Below are positions 24,329 through 35,293 of a stretch of DNA of 64,000 bases, in pieces. Under the pieces are notes generated by a model that did not search any database, was not told the DNA's origin, and saw nothing but the letters and a program-made list of their open reading frames with translations. Position 1 is the stretch's first letter. The number at the start of each line of letters is the position of its first letter. The stretch comes from Perkinsus olseni (taxonomy: Eukaryota; Perkinsozoa; Perkinsida; Perkinsidae), in the NCBI GenBank assembly GCA_013115135.1, contig JABANP010000149.1, forward strand, positions 42,951 to 106,950, read 5' to 3'. The position numbers and the translations under genes are program-made.

Positions 24329-25360
24329 ATGTTCCAGCGTCCCCATCACTTTGAGGCTCTCCGTTGTAAGGTTATCGAAGGGTTATGGGATGGTGAGCAG
24401 GGCAGGGAGCCGATGCTTGACCTCATGGGAGATATCACGGAGTATTGTAGAACCCCTGAGCTGACCTTGAGTTGCCCTCGTGAAGAGATACTCATCGGGG
24501 CGTGTCCCACAAACGATTTTATGTTCATGGACAACGGAAATGCTTACCAGGTATCGCGGCAAGGTACCCACCTTGTGCTAAAGCGCATCTCTACTTCTAC
24601 CAGCCACACATGTTCTACCTCCGTAGCGACCCTGTGTGCTGCTGCCAGTGCTAAGCCATGGAAGTGTCACTACGATCCTGATTCTCACCTGCTGTATCTG
24701 TTGTACGAAAATGGTGGCATGTTGTTTCTGAAGCGCGACATGGCGACTGCGGAAACGGACGGTCACTCGAGTATTCCTCACCTGGCTGCATGTGAAGGCT
24801 CCCTCGCTGCCATGACTGTGGTTGGTGATTTACTGTACGTGGCTATGCGCTTCGAGTCCGGCTCAGTTTTAACGGCATCGATTGAAGTGTTCTCTGTGCG
24901 GTTGGGTATGACAAGTGAGGTAAGGTTGGTTGACACTATTTGTGGACAGAAGAACGACCCCAGCTTCTTTCTCCGTTTCAACGCCGTCCCGGGTTCTCCT
25001 CAAGCTGTCGACATTGTTCTCAAGTCCGCCAATGCGTGGCATTCTGTCCGCATCGACATGGTGAGGTCGGATAGCCCGATGCTTTACAGCTCACGGAGGA
25101 ACGAGCTGCTAGGTTCTCCCGGTCCAGAGGGAACTCTTCTGCAGAACACGCCAGGTCTGAACATGATAATGTTTGAAGAGCCTGATGGTTACGTACTTCG
25201 CCGTCCAAGAGACCTCCGGAAGCTAGCTACAATAGACAAGTGTTCTACGTCCCTACCGAAAGACACCCCTATAGTGTTCGGCCGTTGGAGCTTCTCCGTT
25301 CTTAAGAAGAGACCGAACGGCGTGAATACTTGGGTACATTACCACCCCTATCTACTTTAA
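24329..25360 (+). CDS. hypothetical protein, beta-propeller-like
   Basis: An intronless 343-codon frame. It shows repeated short beta-strand-like blocks ending in G/S-x-L or Y-V/L (LLYLLYENGGMLFLKRD, VVGDLLYVAMRFESGSVL, VDIVLKSANAWHSVRIDMV), suggesting a WD/propeller-type fold, though no WD dipeptides repeat. Neither a leader nor a transmembrane segment is seen. It is well separated from its neighbours and on the same strand as the preceding genes. The fold idea is inference; function unknown. Confidence 0.55.
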   Translation: MFQRPHHFEALRCKVIEGLWDGEQGREPMLDLMGDITEYCRTPELTLSCPREEILIGACPTNDFMFMDNGNAYQVSRQGTHLVLKRISTSTSHTCSTSVATLCAAASAKPWKCHYDPDSHLLYLLYENGGMLFLKRDMATAETDGHSSIPHLAACEGSLAAMTVVGDLLYVAMRFESGSVLTASIEVFSVRLGMTSEVRLVDTICGQKNDPSFFLRFNAVPGSPQAVDIVLKSANAWHSVRIDMVRSDSPMLYSSRRNELLGSPGPEGTLLQNTPGLNMIMFEEPDGYVLRRPRDLRKLATIDKCSTSLPKDTPIVFGRWSFSVLKKRPNGVNTWVHYHPYLL

Positions 25361-26330
25361 AATATCTGAATCATTGGTCTTCTCAGTGTCCGACTACACC
25401 TTCTTCTCTCATGTTAGAAATAGTATCGTATTAGTGAGTAATACAATCTTAGTCTCACTTTCATCTCGTTCGTCTTGGGTTTCGAGTGATAAACCTTGCG
25501 GAATCTTGGACTATCTGCAATTATTGGTCCGAACTGTTCAAGGTTGTCCATGGCCCCGAATATGTATGGTGGAATAGTCATTGTAATCACGGACCGTGAC
25601 TCACGGTCGTCCATCTCTCGTCTTTTCGGATACTGGCTCAGTTATGAGTGGTGTGATTCGGCGACTGGTATGTGGCGGTGTTGAGATTGATAGGACTCGA
25701 CCAACTCGTCCGAATGAAGTCAATCGCCACCTTCTCTCGACCGTTGCTTTCACCCTGACTGTGTCTTCCGTTGCATCCCGGCTCACTGAATCACTCAACA
25801 CACCCCTCATCCTCGTTCTGCTGCCATACCGGCTCGAAGGACCGTAATCAGTCGACGGCATCAAACTTCGAACTAAAATCTGCATCCCTTCCGAGCACCT
25901 TTTATGAGTTGGTGGACTCTCGAAGTGGAAGGCTCGCCAATTTTACGGTTCACGTGAACTCTTATGCTCTCGACGGAGGACATTCAGTTGCACCCTCGGC
26001 AGCAGGGCTATACGGCCATACAGTGCATACAGGGAGATGCCGTGCTCCCGGACTAAACAAGCCAAACATGATTTGGCATGGCCGAGCGAGAATCTGATGC
26101 TCGTTGCGAGCCCGTGGGGATCCCACTTGGATTATCCAAGTTGAATAGTCACGGAGCATTGCTGGTCGCTGGTTTCTCTGCGTGGCGTTCCAGTACGGCG
26201 ATCTCGCATACACTTGATGCAGTTGACCAATGAGAGGCCTCATCACCGGCTCGTTTCTGTGTGGGGCGGTCGTATCACAGCTATTCAACTACGCACTCCC
26301 GCAAGAGATGCGACTTATAGAGGTGCAGTT
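25361..26330. other. no confident gene
   Basis: Open frames on both strands are short and mutually overlapping. I see no motif or convincing exon. Confidence 0.3.
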
Positions 26331-26339
26331 AACAGATGC

Positions 26340-26672
26340 TCATCCTTCGGGGTCTCCCCTCTTCAGCCGCTCAGGTGCAGCTTCAGGGATCGCCTGAGCC
26401 AGACTCACCCGCCTCCAACTGTTCCTTCAGAGCAACGTACCAGCCCATGCCGACTCCCACATTCCAAGGTAAGTTTCTCTCCCCTGCTGCAAAAGCAGTT
26501 GTTGAGATGTCCTACCTCAGAGCGGCAGTTAGTATGCTTCACGTTTGACCTCCCTCGAAAGGGCTTGGTGGTTCTCCGGGGTGTCCCCGAGCCTGCGGAG
26601 ATCACTCTAGACCTTGTTTGTCAAACGAGCTTGCCCGTAGCCCGGCTGAGCTCTAGCCATTCTTCAAGGTAG
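26340..26672 (+). CDS. hypothetical exon pair
   Basis: An exon ending PASNCSFRATYQPMPTPTFQ at a GTAAGT donor (about 26469) and, after a gcggcag acceptor (about 26530), an exon reading CFTFDLPRKGLVVLRGVPEP...SSHSSR that ends at GTAGGC. Good splice signals and coding-like composition; the gene extends in both directions and is not recognised. Confidence 0.35.
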   Translation, partial: SSFGVSPLQPLRCSFRDRLSQTHPPPTVPSEQRTSPCRLPHSKVSFSPLLQKQLLRCPTSERQLVCFTFDLPRKGLVVLRGVPEPAEITLDLVCQTSLPVARLSSSHSSR

Positions 26673-27352
26673 GCGGACTATGTGAACAACCACGATGTTT
26701 GTCGACACCGTTCGAGATCTCTGCAGCGTGTTGCCCGGTAGAGGACTGTCGGACTGATCACGGAAGGACTCCTATGGGGATTTCTCGTCTCGCCGAGAAA
26801 TGAATTCCACAACATACGTTCGATGTTCGTACGTCGACTCGTTGCTGCAAAGACTTGGGTAAAGCATAGATTCGTCCGCATGAGCTGGTGAAGTGGATTA
26901 TCCCCTATTGTAGGAGCCCTCTCTTGCCTCCTCCAAATGGAAGCGCGAAGGGTATGACGTGGCTGAGCCCATCGGATGATATCACACACGTGAACGTTCA
27001 TTTTTATATCCGACCATCCTCGAGTCTTCAAGTGTTGCCTTGCTTATCCCCGAGGTGTGTTGCAATGGCAAAGGAGCCGCTTACTTTGCAAAGTGCTGTG
27101 GTGAGTGTGCAATATTGAATGGGTTTTGTGTGTTTTCGAGAGATGTATTTTCAGGGAGGATATTGCCCCTTTCTCACGCTCATCTGCTGGACGCTACTCC
27201 TCGTTTTGTCGTACATTTATTGTCTCATTGAGTACAGCGGTATAAAGTGCGCCGAAGTCGTTCTACTGTTCGCAGCGTATGAGACTCCATCGCCTTGGAT
27301 CCGCAGTTCAGTTATAGCGCTTCTGGTCCGTGGTATCTTCTGTTTCTGACTT

Positions 27353-27376
27353 ACTCGGGAGTCCCGAGTCGGGACT
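27353..27376. repeat. two overlapping perfect palindromes
   Basis: ACTCGGGAGTCCCGAGT (27353-27369) and AGTCCCGAGTCGGGACT (27360-27376) are each perfect 8-bp inverted repeats around one base, and they share ten bases. They lie about 300 bp from tRNA-His. Confidence 0.85.
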
Positions 27377-27669
27377 CTCATGCGGTGTTCCGCTCGCTGG
27401 CCATTCGCTCACGTTACGGGCATTACGCTCATGTTACGTGTGTCATGGGCACTATAACACCAAGGTGTTGTGTCAAATACAATTGATTGAGGGCCTAGCC
27501 CTTTCTTCAGTGGGTTACAAGACTTGAGAAGTCCTTCAGAATTTGAAGTTAGCCGTCTCAGACAGCCGATCTCCCAAAGCTGCTCGTTTCACCGGGGAAA
27601 TTAGCTTCTCAATCTGCAGCGGCTGCGGATCCAGTCAGAACATCTGCCTCAGAAGTTATATCACGAAAT

Positions 27670-27741
27670 AGTCGCTACCCGGATTTGAACCGGGGTTGTC
27701 ACGGCCACAACGTGACGTCCTAACCACTAGACGATAGCGAC
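27670..27741 (-). tRNA. tRNA-His (GTG)
   Basis: A full cloverleaf can be drawn on the minus strand: acceptor GTCGCTA/TAGCGAC, D-arm GTCT/GGAC, anticodon stem TCACG/CGTGA around loop TTGTGGC (anticodon GTG), a 4-nt variable loop, and T-arm CCCGG/CCGGG around TTCAAAT. No intron. The discriminator base reads T in the gene, unusual because eukaryotic tRNA-His normally has A73. A- and B-box promoters are internal. Confidence 0.95.
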
Positions 27742-28018
27742 ACGATTCAGAGCTGGAAAACTTCACTCGCTGTGATCGTTAGTTTGATCTGGTTTGATCT
27801 CCTCTTTCAAAGGTAGAATTTTGGCTTGGCTGTCTCTGTAACACAATTTCGTTCCGGGAGCGTGCTTGAGGACCCCACAAATGCGTTCAACGCTTCTCTA
27901 TGACAACGAACAGGTCGCTTGAGAGCTCCTACCGAGCAGAACCTCCCCATGAGCGGCCGATAAGTCGTGTTACGAGGCGCAAAACGGACAACGGAGCTAC
28001 CCTGTACTATAATGCATA

Positions 28019-28091
28019 TGCCCAGACCCAGGATCGAACTGAGGACCTCCAGATCTTCAGTCTGGCGCTCTCCCAACTGAGCTATCTGGGC
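28019..28091 (-). tRNA. tRNA-Phe (GAA)
   Basis: A canonical cloverleaf on the minus strand: acceptor GCCCAGA/TCTGGGC with A73, D-arm GCTC/GAGC, anticodon stem CCAGA/TCTGG around CTGAAGA (anticodon GAA), AGGTC variable loop, T-loop TTCGATC. No intron. It lies 277 bp from tRNA-His in the same orientation. Confidence 0.97.
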
Positions 28092-28139
28092 TACATAAAC
28101 AGTCTTATTCTTCGGAGCCGAGCAGGGCACTAGCTAGAC

Positions 28140-29390
28140 GCAAGGGTCGGAGTAGGCGGAAAGCGACAACCGATGCTTATGAGGTTCCCAGAACCTTCGG
28201 CTGCGACTAAGGCCTTCCTGATCACGCGAGCAAGGTTGCCGTGAACCTAACGATTAAGATCCGAAGAGATTACGATCCCAGCTTATCGGCACGTCGCCCG
28301 GGTGGGCTCAGCCACTGTCCAAGCACTGCTATGACCGAGTTTTTCTCCGCCTCATTGCTATCAGGGTGACCTGAGGATCAGGTCCTGAGCCGCTCTCTGT
28401 CGGAGATTCTCTGAACTTGACACAGTAAGGAGCGGTCGGAGGCAGACTGCCTCAGGAAGTTTGTGGAAAGCCAGGAGTTGCCTCCAATACCTCGGTGGTC
28501 ACCAGCGGAAGAAGTGAGAACCTTCCTCGCTTTCTCGCAACAGAACATTGAAGTCTCTATGTTTGTGCAGCGTTATTATTGTGGTAGGCACTGGTTGGCC
28601 TTCCGCCGATATTCTACTCCCGTGTAATTCTGCTCGGCAAACTTCGGGGGTAACCTAATACCGAATTTTCGCGCGGTATTTACGACGCGGAGGCTTTAGA
28701 AAACCTTCAGGACGTGTATATTCGTCTAGGTCGCCTCGAAAGTGTCATGGTAGCAATCCTACGTAGAGGGATCGGCGAAATTACCATGCAGAGGCCAGGC
28801 GCACAATACAGATCGCAGTACTTCAACGAAACTCAAAGCTAGAGCTAGTATGGTGCTAGATGAGAAACAACCGTACAAAGTAATGGTTGTGATGATGGTG
28901 GACGCGAGTTTGACCCAGCCCGCCACTCCCTGGATGTGGAGGTAGGATACTAGAGGTTGGAGCCTCCAACCTGGTTGCTGGCTCTGACACTGATAAGTAC
29001 CGAATTAGGTCAGAGCGCGGTCAAATACTGTTCACACTCCCAACCTCTGCATCATGGGAATTTCGGTTTTGTAGATCCTAATCTACGACGGTCGTAGTAC
29101 GATCCACGGTAGGCCACCTACCTGCGGTCGTCACCCGCTAGGCCGGCCACAATATTATTTCAATGTTGTGGGACGCCGTTGTCGTGTCGAGTCAACACTG
29201 TTGGCCGCAGCCATCCAAGTCTTGTATGGCTGTGGTCTCGCATTCCGAGAGGAAGAGAATCGTCGGTCGGGCAAGTAGATAGTGTAGTCGCGGCTTACAT
29301 TGGGAGGTTCACATTAATGAGCATGCAGACGAAAAGAGCATTTCTCAAGATGGCAGCAATGCTCTCGGATCGGACGATTCAGGTTACGAA
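28140..29390. other. no gene recognised
   Basis: About 1.2 kb between the tRNA genes and the tandem duplication. No convincing ORF, exon or RNA fold seen. Confidence 0.35.
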
Positions 29391-30371
29391 CCTCCCTACG
29401 ACAGTTCTTAGGTTGCTTCTCCGTCATCAATGTTATGCGAGGCCCGCATTGCGAGCTGCTAGAGTCTTCATGAATGTGATCTCTTGTTGTTAATTTGTCC
29501 TAAGATCGTGTGCAATGTTGGGATACCAGAATTTTTCGCCGATATATGCCTGTGGGGAAGAATGATCTACTGCCAAGGCTTGGCAGCCAAGCGCTGTCGA
29601 ATTTTCATGGAAATTTCTATTATGAGAGACACAGTCTTGTGCAGATCCGTCGGAGTCGCCCAAGGCCCTCAACCGTCTGATGAAGGCTATTATGGACCAC
29701 TTGGATACCCTATCTGCTGATCGGAGAGGCACCTAAGACTAGCGACGGCTTCAGGAGCAGCAGTGCAGCGACAGTGGGAAGAGCGCAGCAGCTGCCGACG
29801 CAAGGACGAGGCCCAAGACTTCAGGCTAAGAAGACTGCAGCAGCTGGCAGTCGGAAGAGGTTTGAAGGACGGCATTGCGCAGGACGAATCATAAGGAAAG
29901 CTTCAATCGACTGAGTGCTCCTTTGGAGACATTTTATCGAACAGCATATCCGGTGAAGCGTTTGTTACTAGTAGTAGTTATTCCGCCGTAGACTACGGCC
30001 TGTGGCGAGGCACGTGACAGATCAAGTGAGCTCGCCAGTTTTTCAACCTCACAAGTAGACAACTACCTCAACTAGAGACCCGTTGCGATGTCCCTGCCCA
30101 AAGTGCCGGAATAGTTGCTGGTCTTCTCCGTGCCGACTTCGAACCTCACCAGACTCGTTCTCATCAGACTTAGTCAGGCTTCATGCAGCTCCTTGGCCAC
30201 CGGATTAAAGTCATTTGCCGAATTTCGGCAGTCCTCTGCGCCCAGCCATATACTTCCTGTGGCGCGCGTAGAAGCTTTTCACGTGTATCACGGGGGGCCG
30301 CAGATCCATAATATGTCTTCTCTGCCCCAATGCCTGATTTACTCCGTAAATTTTACTGAGAGCCTTCCCCT

Positions 30372-30400
30372 TCCCTCAAGGGGAACTTCGCCTTGAGGGA
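30372..30400 (+). promoter_or_regulatory. conserved hairpin upstream of secreted-protein gene
   Basis: TCCCTCAAGG and CCTTGAGGGA form a perfect 10-bp stem with a 9-nt loop, 83 bp before the ATG. The same hairpin is unchanged in the second copy. The role is unknown; it would lie in the promoter or 5' UTR. Confidence 0.6.
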
Positions 30401-30482
30401 CGCTTGAGCGATCCACGCTCAGTAGGAAAAGTGGTTTAGCGGTCTTCACTTCATCGGCATCTTCGTAGATCATACTCATCTC

Positions 30483-32189
30483 ATGATGGTACCCCTTCCC
30501 AGTCAGCTATTCCGCCTCCTCACGCTACTCACCGCCGTTCTGCGCATCCCCGTCAGCGGTGGATCCACCCGTATGCAACTGGTAAGGAAGACCTACTGCA
30601 CCACCGGCCGAAGGGAGATTGGCATCCGTGGGAGCAGAGTCCCCTGCGGTATCTCTGACCAGGCTGGCACAGAAGGCCTTCCCCTGCCAGGCATGGATGA
30701 GGGTGTCCTCACTTCGAGGGAGGATATCATTCTCACCGACGATGGTATGGTTCGAGTTACAGCTCTTCCCAATAGGCCGTACAAGTACCTACTTACGGCC
30801 AACTCAGAACGTTATAGTAGATTTGAGGAGATTTTCGGAGGAGTTGCGACGGTCATCAACGAAGGCATAGTGGATGTCAATGATGACTACGAGGCCCAAG
30901 GCAACGCTTTCAGACATTCGGCTAATCTAACTCAGTTCGGTTTCACTGAGCGTGAAAACGCTGAACTCGACGGGGTCCCTGTACGAGTGTTTGTGGGGTT
31001 CGCTGCCAACATGCCGGGAGGCGATGTACTCAGCAACTTCGCCAAGGAGGGACTGGGCCCTGACGTCTTCACCATCTACATGGATGAGAAAGTTGAAGGC
31101 AAGGTGTTGAAGATGGAGGCCAGGAACAGCTATGCGGGCAATGAACTTCACCAAGAGGTCAGGGTAACGGCTTATGGTGACCTTGACGGAGACATGAGCA
31201 TTGAGGAGGCCGTTAATGAGCTCCACGATACTTACGCAAGTTCTGCGGGTACGGTGGCTAGAGGCTTGGCACAGAACCCATTCACGAAGACTGCAATCGA
31301 TGGTCAGAGACCCATGCCCGATGTAATTTCGGGAAGGTATCTACCGGAGGAGGAACGCCTGTTCTACGAAGCTCACGAGGGGCGATGGGGGACTCTCGAC
31401 TGGATGAAGTCTGGGTCACGTGCACGAGGTCTACGTAGTGCGAACGTGTCGAGCCTATTCCCCCCTATCAAGTACTTTGAGATCGAACAGAACAGCGCTG
31501 CTGAGGAGTACTTCAAGAGCCACCACCAACCTAGGAGGCTGGTAACCCTACACTTCCCCAAGGATTGTGACCTGAAGAAGAAGCCCAAAGATAATATTTT
31601 CTGTGTTGAAGCAAGTATAAACAGGGACGGGAGTAAGAACACTATTGATGTCTCTGGATCCCTGTTCGACCACTACTCTCCTGATAAGCGCATTGCGGCT
31701 GGATTCAAGGTGGTTCAGGAGAACAACGAAGCTGTTGACTTCCACATATCTGGCGGGGGCAGTGCTGTCGTCTTCTCGACCGACGGGGAAGTCCGTCTGG
31801 AAGCAACCGCCAATCTTGTCATCCTCGATGGTGGGAACCCCAGACATTTCTCAGGCACAGTGGAGATTGCCTGCGGTTACGTCCTCTCTGGCGAGGTGTC
31901 GCTCAAAGCTTCGTCCACCAGATTGCTCTCGGCTACGTTCGGTGGTGTAGGTGTTGTAGGCGGCGGTAAGAATAATCTACTTGGCAACTATATACCCCTG
32001 AGTGGAGGACTCGATGCCGGAGTCGCCGGCTTCAGAGTAGCGGGTAAGTTCCTGGTCCAATCAGCTAACGGTAGCTTCCTGAGGTATACCCTCGACTTCC
32101 CTATAGCCTATGGCATTTGGGCCCCGTTCTACAAGCACACCGGTACGCTGTTGGTCTTCAATGAGAACGAGTTCAGCCTTGTGAGATGA
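30483..32189 (+). CDS. 568-residue predicted secreted protein, copy 1
   Basis: Intronless, with an N-terminal leader (PLPSQLFRLLTLLTAVLRI). The sequence is acidic and beta-rich, with Gly-rich segments near the end (GGVGVVGGGKNNLLGN), and contains no domain that I recognise. The second copy at 42853 is the same length and differs at about 19 residues by my count (about 97% identity). Differences cluster in SERYSRFE versus SQGYSKFE and in DAGVAGFRV versus DALVAGFIV. Both copies remain open, so both may be functional. Probably secreted or surface-exposed; the role is unknown. Confidence 0.75.
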   Translation: MMVPLPSQLFRLLTLLTAVLRIPVSGGSTRMQLVRKTYCTTGRREIGIRGSRVPCGISDQAGTEGLPLPGMDEGVLTSREDIILTDDGMVRVTALPNRPYKYLLTANSERYSRFEEIFGGVATVINEGIVDVNDDYEAQGNAFRHSANLTQFGFTERENAELDGVPVRVFVGFAANMPGGDVLSNFAKEGLGPDVFTIYMDEKVEGKVLKMEARNSYAGNELHQEVRVTAYGDLDGDMSIEEAVNELHDTYASSAGTVARGLAQNPFTKTAIDGQRPMPDVISGRYLPEEERLFYEAHEGRWGTLDWMKSGSRARGLRSANVSSLFPPIKYFEIEQNSAAEEYFKSHHQPRRLVTLHFPKDCDLKKKPKDNIFCVEASINRDGSKNTIDVSGSLFDHYSPDKRIAAGFKVVQENNEAVDFHISGGGSAVVFSTDGEVRLEATANLVILDGGNPRHFSGTVEIACGYVLSGEVSLKASSTRLLSATFGGVGVVGGGKNNLLGNYIPLSGGLDAGVAGFRVAGKFLVQSANGSFLRYTLDFPIAYGIWAPFYKHTGTLLVFNENEFSLVR

Positions 32190-33808
32190 CTTATCAACAT
32201 TATTATTATAATCTTGACCACAGCTACCACTATTCCGCCTAGGCGCGATGAAGCTCTACGATTGAGTAATGTCGGTCATGCTCGTCAACTTCATCATCGT
32301 CAATTGTGCGCGTATATAGCGCAGTACTCGCGCCCTTGACAGAATGGCTTGCTATGTCCCTACATTTATGATGTTATCCTTCGTGTGTCGATCACGTTCT
32401 TGAATCGCTCTATTGTCTAGTCTCGTCGGTCTCGACTTTCTGATTGCCACTGTGGGTAGAGCGTCCCTGGTGGCTCCAATTTCATGCTTAGTAATACGGT
32501 TCATAGACTTTTCGTAGACCTGATCTTAACCTTCGGTTACGCGGCCAATACTTGCTCTTCATGAGTCCTATAAAGTGTCTTGACCTCGACTTTGAACTGT
32601 CTTTCAGTCACATTTGCTATGCCCTCTATTTGTGCTGTCATGATAATAACCCTGTTCGTCGTACAATCCCGCCCTGAAGTCTTGTGCCTATGGATGAGAA
32701 AGCTCTTCATTACATCACGCTGTCACTCACACGAAGCTTTGTTGATTAAAAGCAGTTTAGCCGGTCATGGCCAAGTGGCGTTTACAGTGGTGGGGGATAG
32801 CTGCTGTGATGCTGTTGCCTTCATTGCTGTGATGTTTCTGCCTTGAGCACTGTACAGTGTAACTCCGTAGTGCTATGTTTCTATAGGTCGCCAGGTTGAT
32901 CTTCGCCACCATAGCTATTTTGTTGCGGTGTACGCAAGTACAATTCTGCCTCTCGGCTAACTCTATGCTGTTGTGTTTAGCACAGTACCAAGGGCATCTG
33001 AAACAATAGCTTCCCACACTATCTCGTTTTGTGTACGACACGGTTTCACCGATTTGTCGCTCGCCCATTACAAAAATTTCTCCACCTATTAGCCGTCGGA
33101 ACCCCATCGGGCACTCTGAAATTACTTCTACGACATTCTGGTCTACGAAATGCCTCATCCTGGCCCAGGATTCCTGGGAACTTTTCTATAGCTCCTGTCT
33201 TCTTGCCGGCACACTGGTGTGCAAGGGAATCTCAACAAGCGGCCGAGCGCTTCTCGTCATCAATGAGTGACTTCCGTAGCAGTTTTGTGTCTCGAAATTC
33301 GGAGCTCTCCTGAGAGTCCGTCATCGGATTTCCCACTCTTTCAGTAACTCCGATACGGGCCTACTATGAAGGATACGGATTTTGAGAACTGAGCGCCGAG
33401 CCTGATGGGCCGCTGAAGGGCATTTCGAGGGAGCGCAATATGACCGCATCAGTGGTGGGCAACTGACCAACGCACCGCTGAGCTGGAGAGGGCATACCAC
33501 CCTCTCACCACTGAGACGGAAGGCCGCCACAGGAATCAAAATATCTAGAACGATGGGGTGAGCTGAATCGCCCGGAAGGGATTGCGTATTATTCGATTGA
33601 CAGAGATACCAGCGCGCGCAGGAATGTCTCTCCGAGTCGGAGCACAAGCCCCTGAGCTCAGGAGAGTCCCCGATCATATTATGGCTCCAATGCTGCAGTC
33701 AAAGCTGCCTGACTGCACATCAATCATCTGCGGAATGCTCTACTGCCCCGCGTCGTCCCACGAGGACCTCTTATCTCCGTCTACTCGCGCGCAAACTGGA
33801 GGACATAT

Positions 33809-33822
33809 GAATTTACCGGCTT
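33809..33822. repeat. target-site duplication of the non-LTR element, left copy
   Basis: GAATTTACCGGCTT, repeated exactly at 40923-40936 on the other side of the element. Confidence 0.9.
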
Positions 33823-33906
33823 CTTCTTCTTCTTAATCTTTGGACGCGGCTCGGCCGTGTAGACCCTATAGCCGCCAATTTGGGCACCGAGAGTAGTCAT
33901 CCTCCG

Positions 33907-35032
33907 TTATTGGAGCTGTAGTCGACCCGTACCACCAATAAATTTCTCTAGTTCTTGCACCAGAGTTCTATCTTTCAGCAGGATATCCCCGCCTGGGGGA
34001 GGGCATTGGATGCCTCTTAGTCGCAGGGCTGTCAGAAGCTCACGCCTGTGTCGGTTCCAATGCTGGCAGCAGTATAGGAAGTGGTGGAAGTCCTCTTCCT
34101 CTCCCGAGTCACAGAAAGGGCATACCGAGGAACCATGGTCTATCTTGCTCCTTGAGTACCGTAGTTGGTTACGCCCACAGACAATCATCCGGAGGTTCTT
34201 ACCGCCAGTGATGGCACATAGAGCGCGTAGGGCAGACATCGTAGGGACGAAATACTTGAGGGACCGTCCGAGGGACCGCACGTCCTTCTCATATGCTTCA
34301 GTGGCTGAAACCATAAGCCATTTATGCACGGTACGCGCCAGGGCCGACTGGGTGAAGGGGATCTTGAGAGGCGCCGCAGGCCCATGGTGAGCCGCAGCCC
34401 GCGCCGCTGCGTCGGCCTTCAGATTACCTATGCTGCCTTTTGAGGGAGTGTATCGCAGTCTGACAGTCACCCCCAGAGTGCCCAATCGCTCGGTTATCGC
34501 CGAAGCTAAGGTACAGCCGCTGTGGCAGCCAGAGGTTTCTTTCGCGAGGTAATCAATGGCCCGGAGACAATCCGTGTAGACGTAGGCCGCTCCCTTCATG
34601 AGCCTCAATTTCACCAACTCTCCCGCTTGAAGAATACCCATGAGCTCAGCCTGCACAGGAGTGCAGTGAACTGGCAGCTTGAAGCCGGCTGTCTGCCATT
34701 CGCCAGAAGGCAGTTTCCAGGCAACTCCACATCCAGCACATTCCCCCGCCGTCACTGAGCCGTCGGAGTAGAGCTCCATTGAGTCCTGGGACAGGCTCCT
34801 CGAGGTTAGTGGGTTGACGCTCCGTGGAGTTGATTGAGCCGCATGATCAACTGGGCGCTCCACCGTATATGGACCTACGATGCTGGAAGTTATCCCAAGT
34901 ACAGGATCGAGAGAGAAAAGCTCTGGCCACTGCACTCTTCGCTTAGCGCACTGTGCATAGCATAGCTCATCCCAAGCAACATTCTCCGGTCCGATGCGAC
35001 AGGCGAATGCAGTCGGCGCGCGTCCGCTGATA
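33907..35032 (-). pseudogene. ORF2 C-terminal part: RNase H and Cys-His finger
   Basis: Counting from the open frame's first codon at 35040, type I RNase H residues are visible: D93 (YSDGS), E132 (AELMG), D157 (YTDC) and D210 (LKADAAA). The family uses them to degrade the RNA of RNA-DNA hybrids. After it comes CPFCDSGEEEDFHHFLYCC, the finger usual at the end of such ORF2 proteins. The stretch ISGRAPTAF just inside is the direct continuation of RRAWR on the far side of the nested transposon. It is severed from the RT by that insertion. Confidence 0.9.
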
Positions 35033-35037
35033 CGCCA
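35033..35037. repeat. Transib target-site duplication, left copy (CGCCA)
   Basis: CGCCA directly precedes the inverted repeat, and the same five bases follow it at 37443-37447. Removing the element and one copy rejoins the ORF2 frame (RRAWR-ISGR). Confidence 0.85.
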
Positions 35038-35209
35038 CACGTCGCCGCCGAAAATTAAAGTGCCCTAAGAAAAAAACCGTTTCTAGAGATAGATGAATAA
35101 GGGGGATCCCCAAAATTCCAGAGTCATTTTCTTATTCGTTGGTGAGCATTACCTTGATGAAAGATCGGTTATTTACGGGCGCTTCCGGCGACCCGACTGA
35201 CAAACTCAA

Positions 35210-35241
35210 CAATAGATCATCTATTGACAATAGACTATTGT
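35210..35241. repeat. paired short palindromes inside the Transib element
   Basis: CAATAGATCATCTATTG followed at once by ACAATAGACTATTGT: four CAATAG half-sites in alternating orientation, 52 bp past the transposase stop codon. Confidence 0.85.
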
Positions 35242-35293
35242 TTCTGCTATTCATCTATTACTCAATGACCTAACAAAACTGACAGGAATGAAA

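Larger units (their letters stand above)
29395..33822 (+). repeat. tandem duplication unit 1 (left part)
   Basis: This stretch is repeated at about 41005-45340. Matching landmarks are ATCAATGTTATGCGAG at about 29427 and 41037, the region before the 568-residue gene (nearly identical from about 30070 and 42440), the gene itself, and the 3' region up to ATTTACCG (33811 and 45329). Unit 1 is interrupted at 33822 by the non-LTR element and resumes at 40937. The stretch 33310-33690 has no clear match in unit 2. Confidence 0.85.

Noticed and set aside
31373..31950. Several open frames on the minus strand and in other frames within the 568-residue genes
   Set aside because: Mirror frames of the conserved sense ORF, present in both copies only because the DNA is nearly identical.
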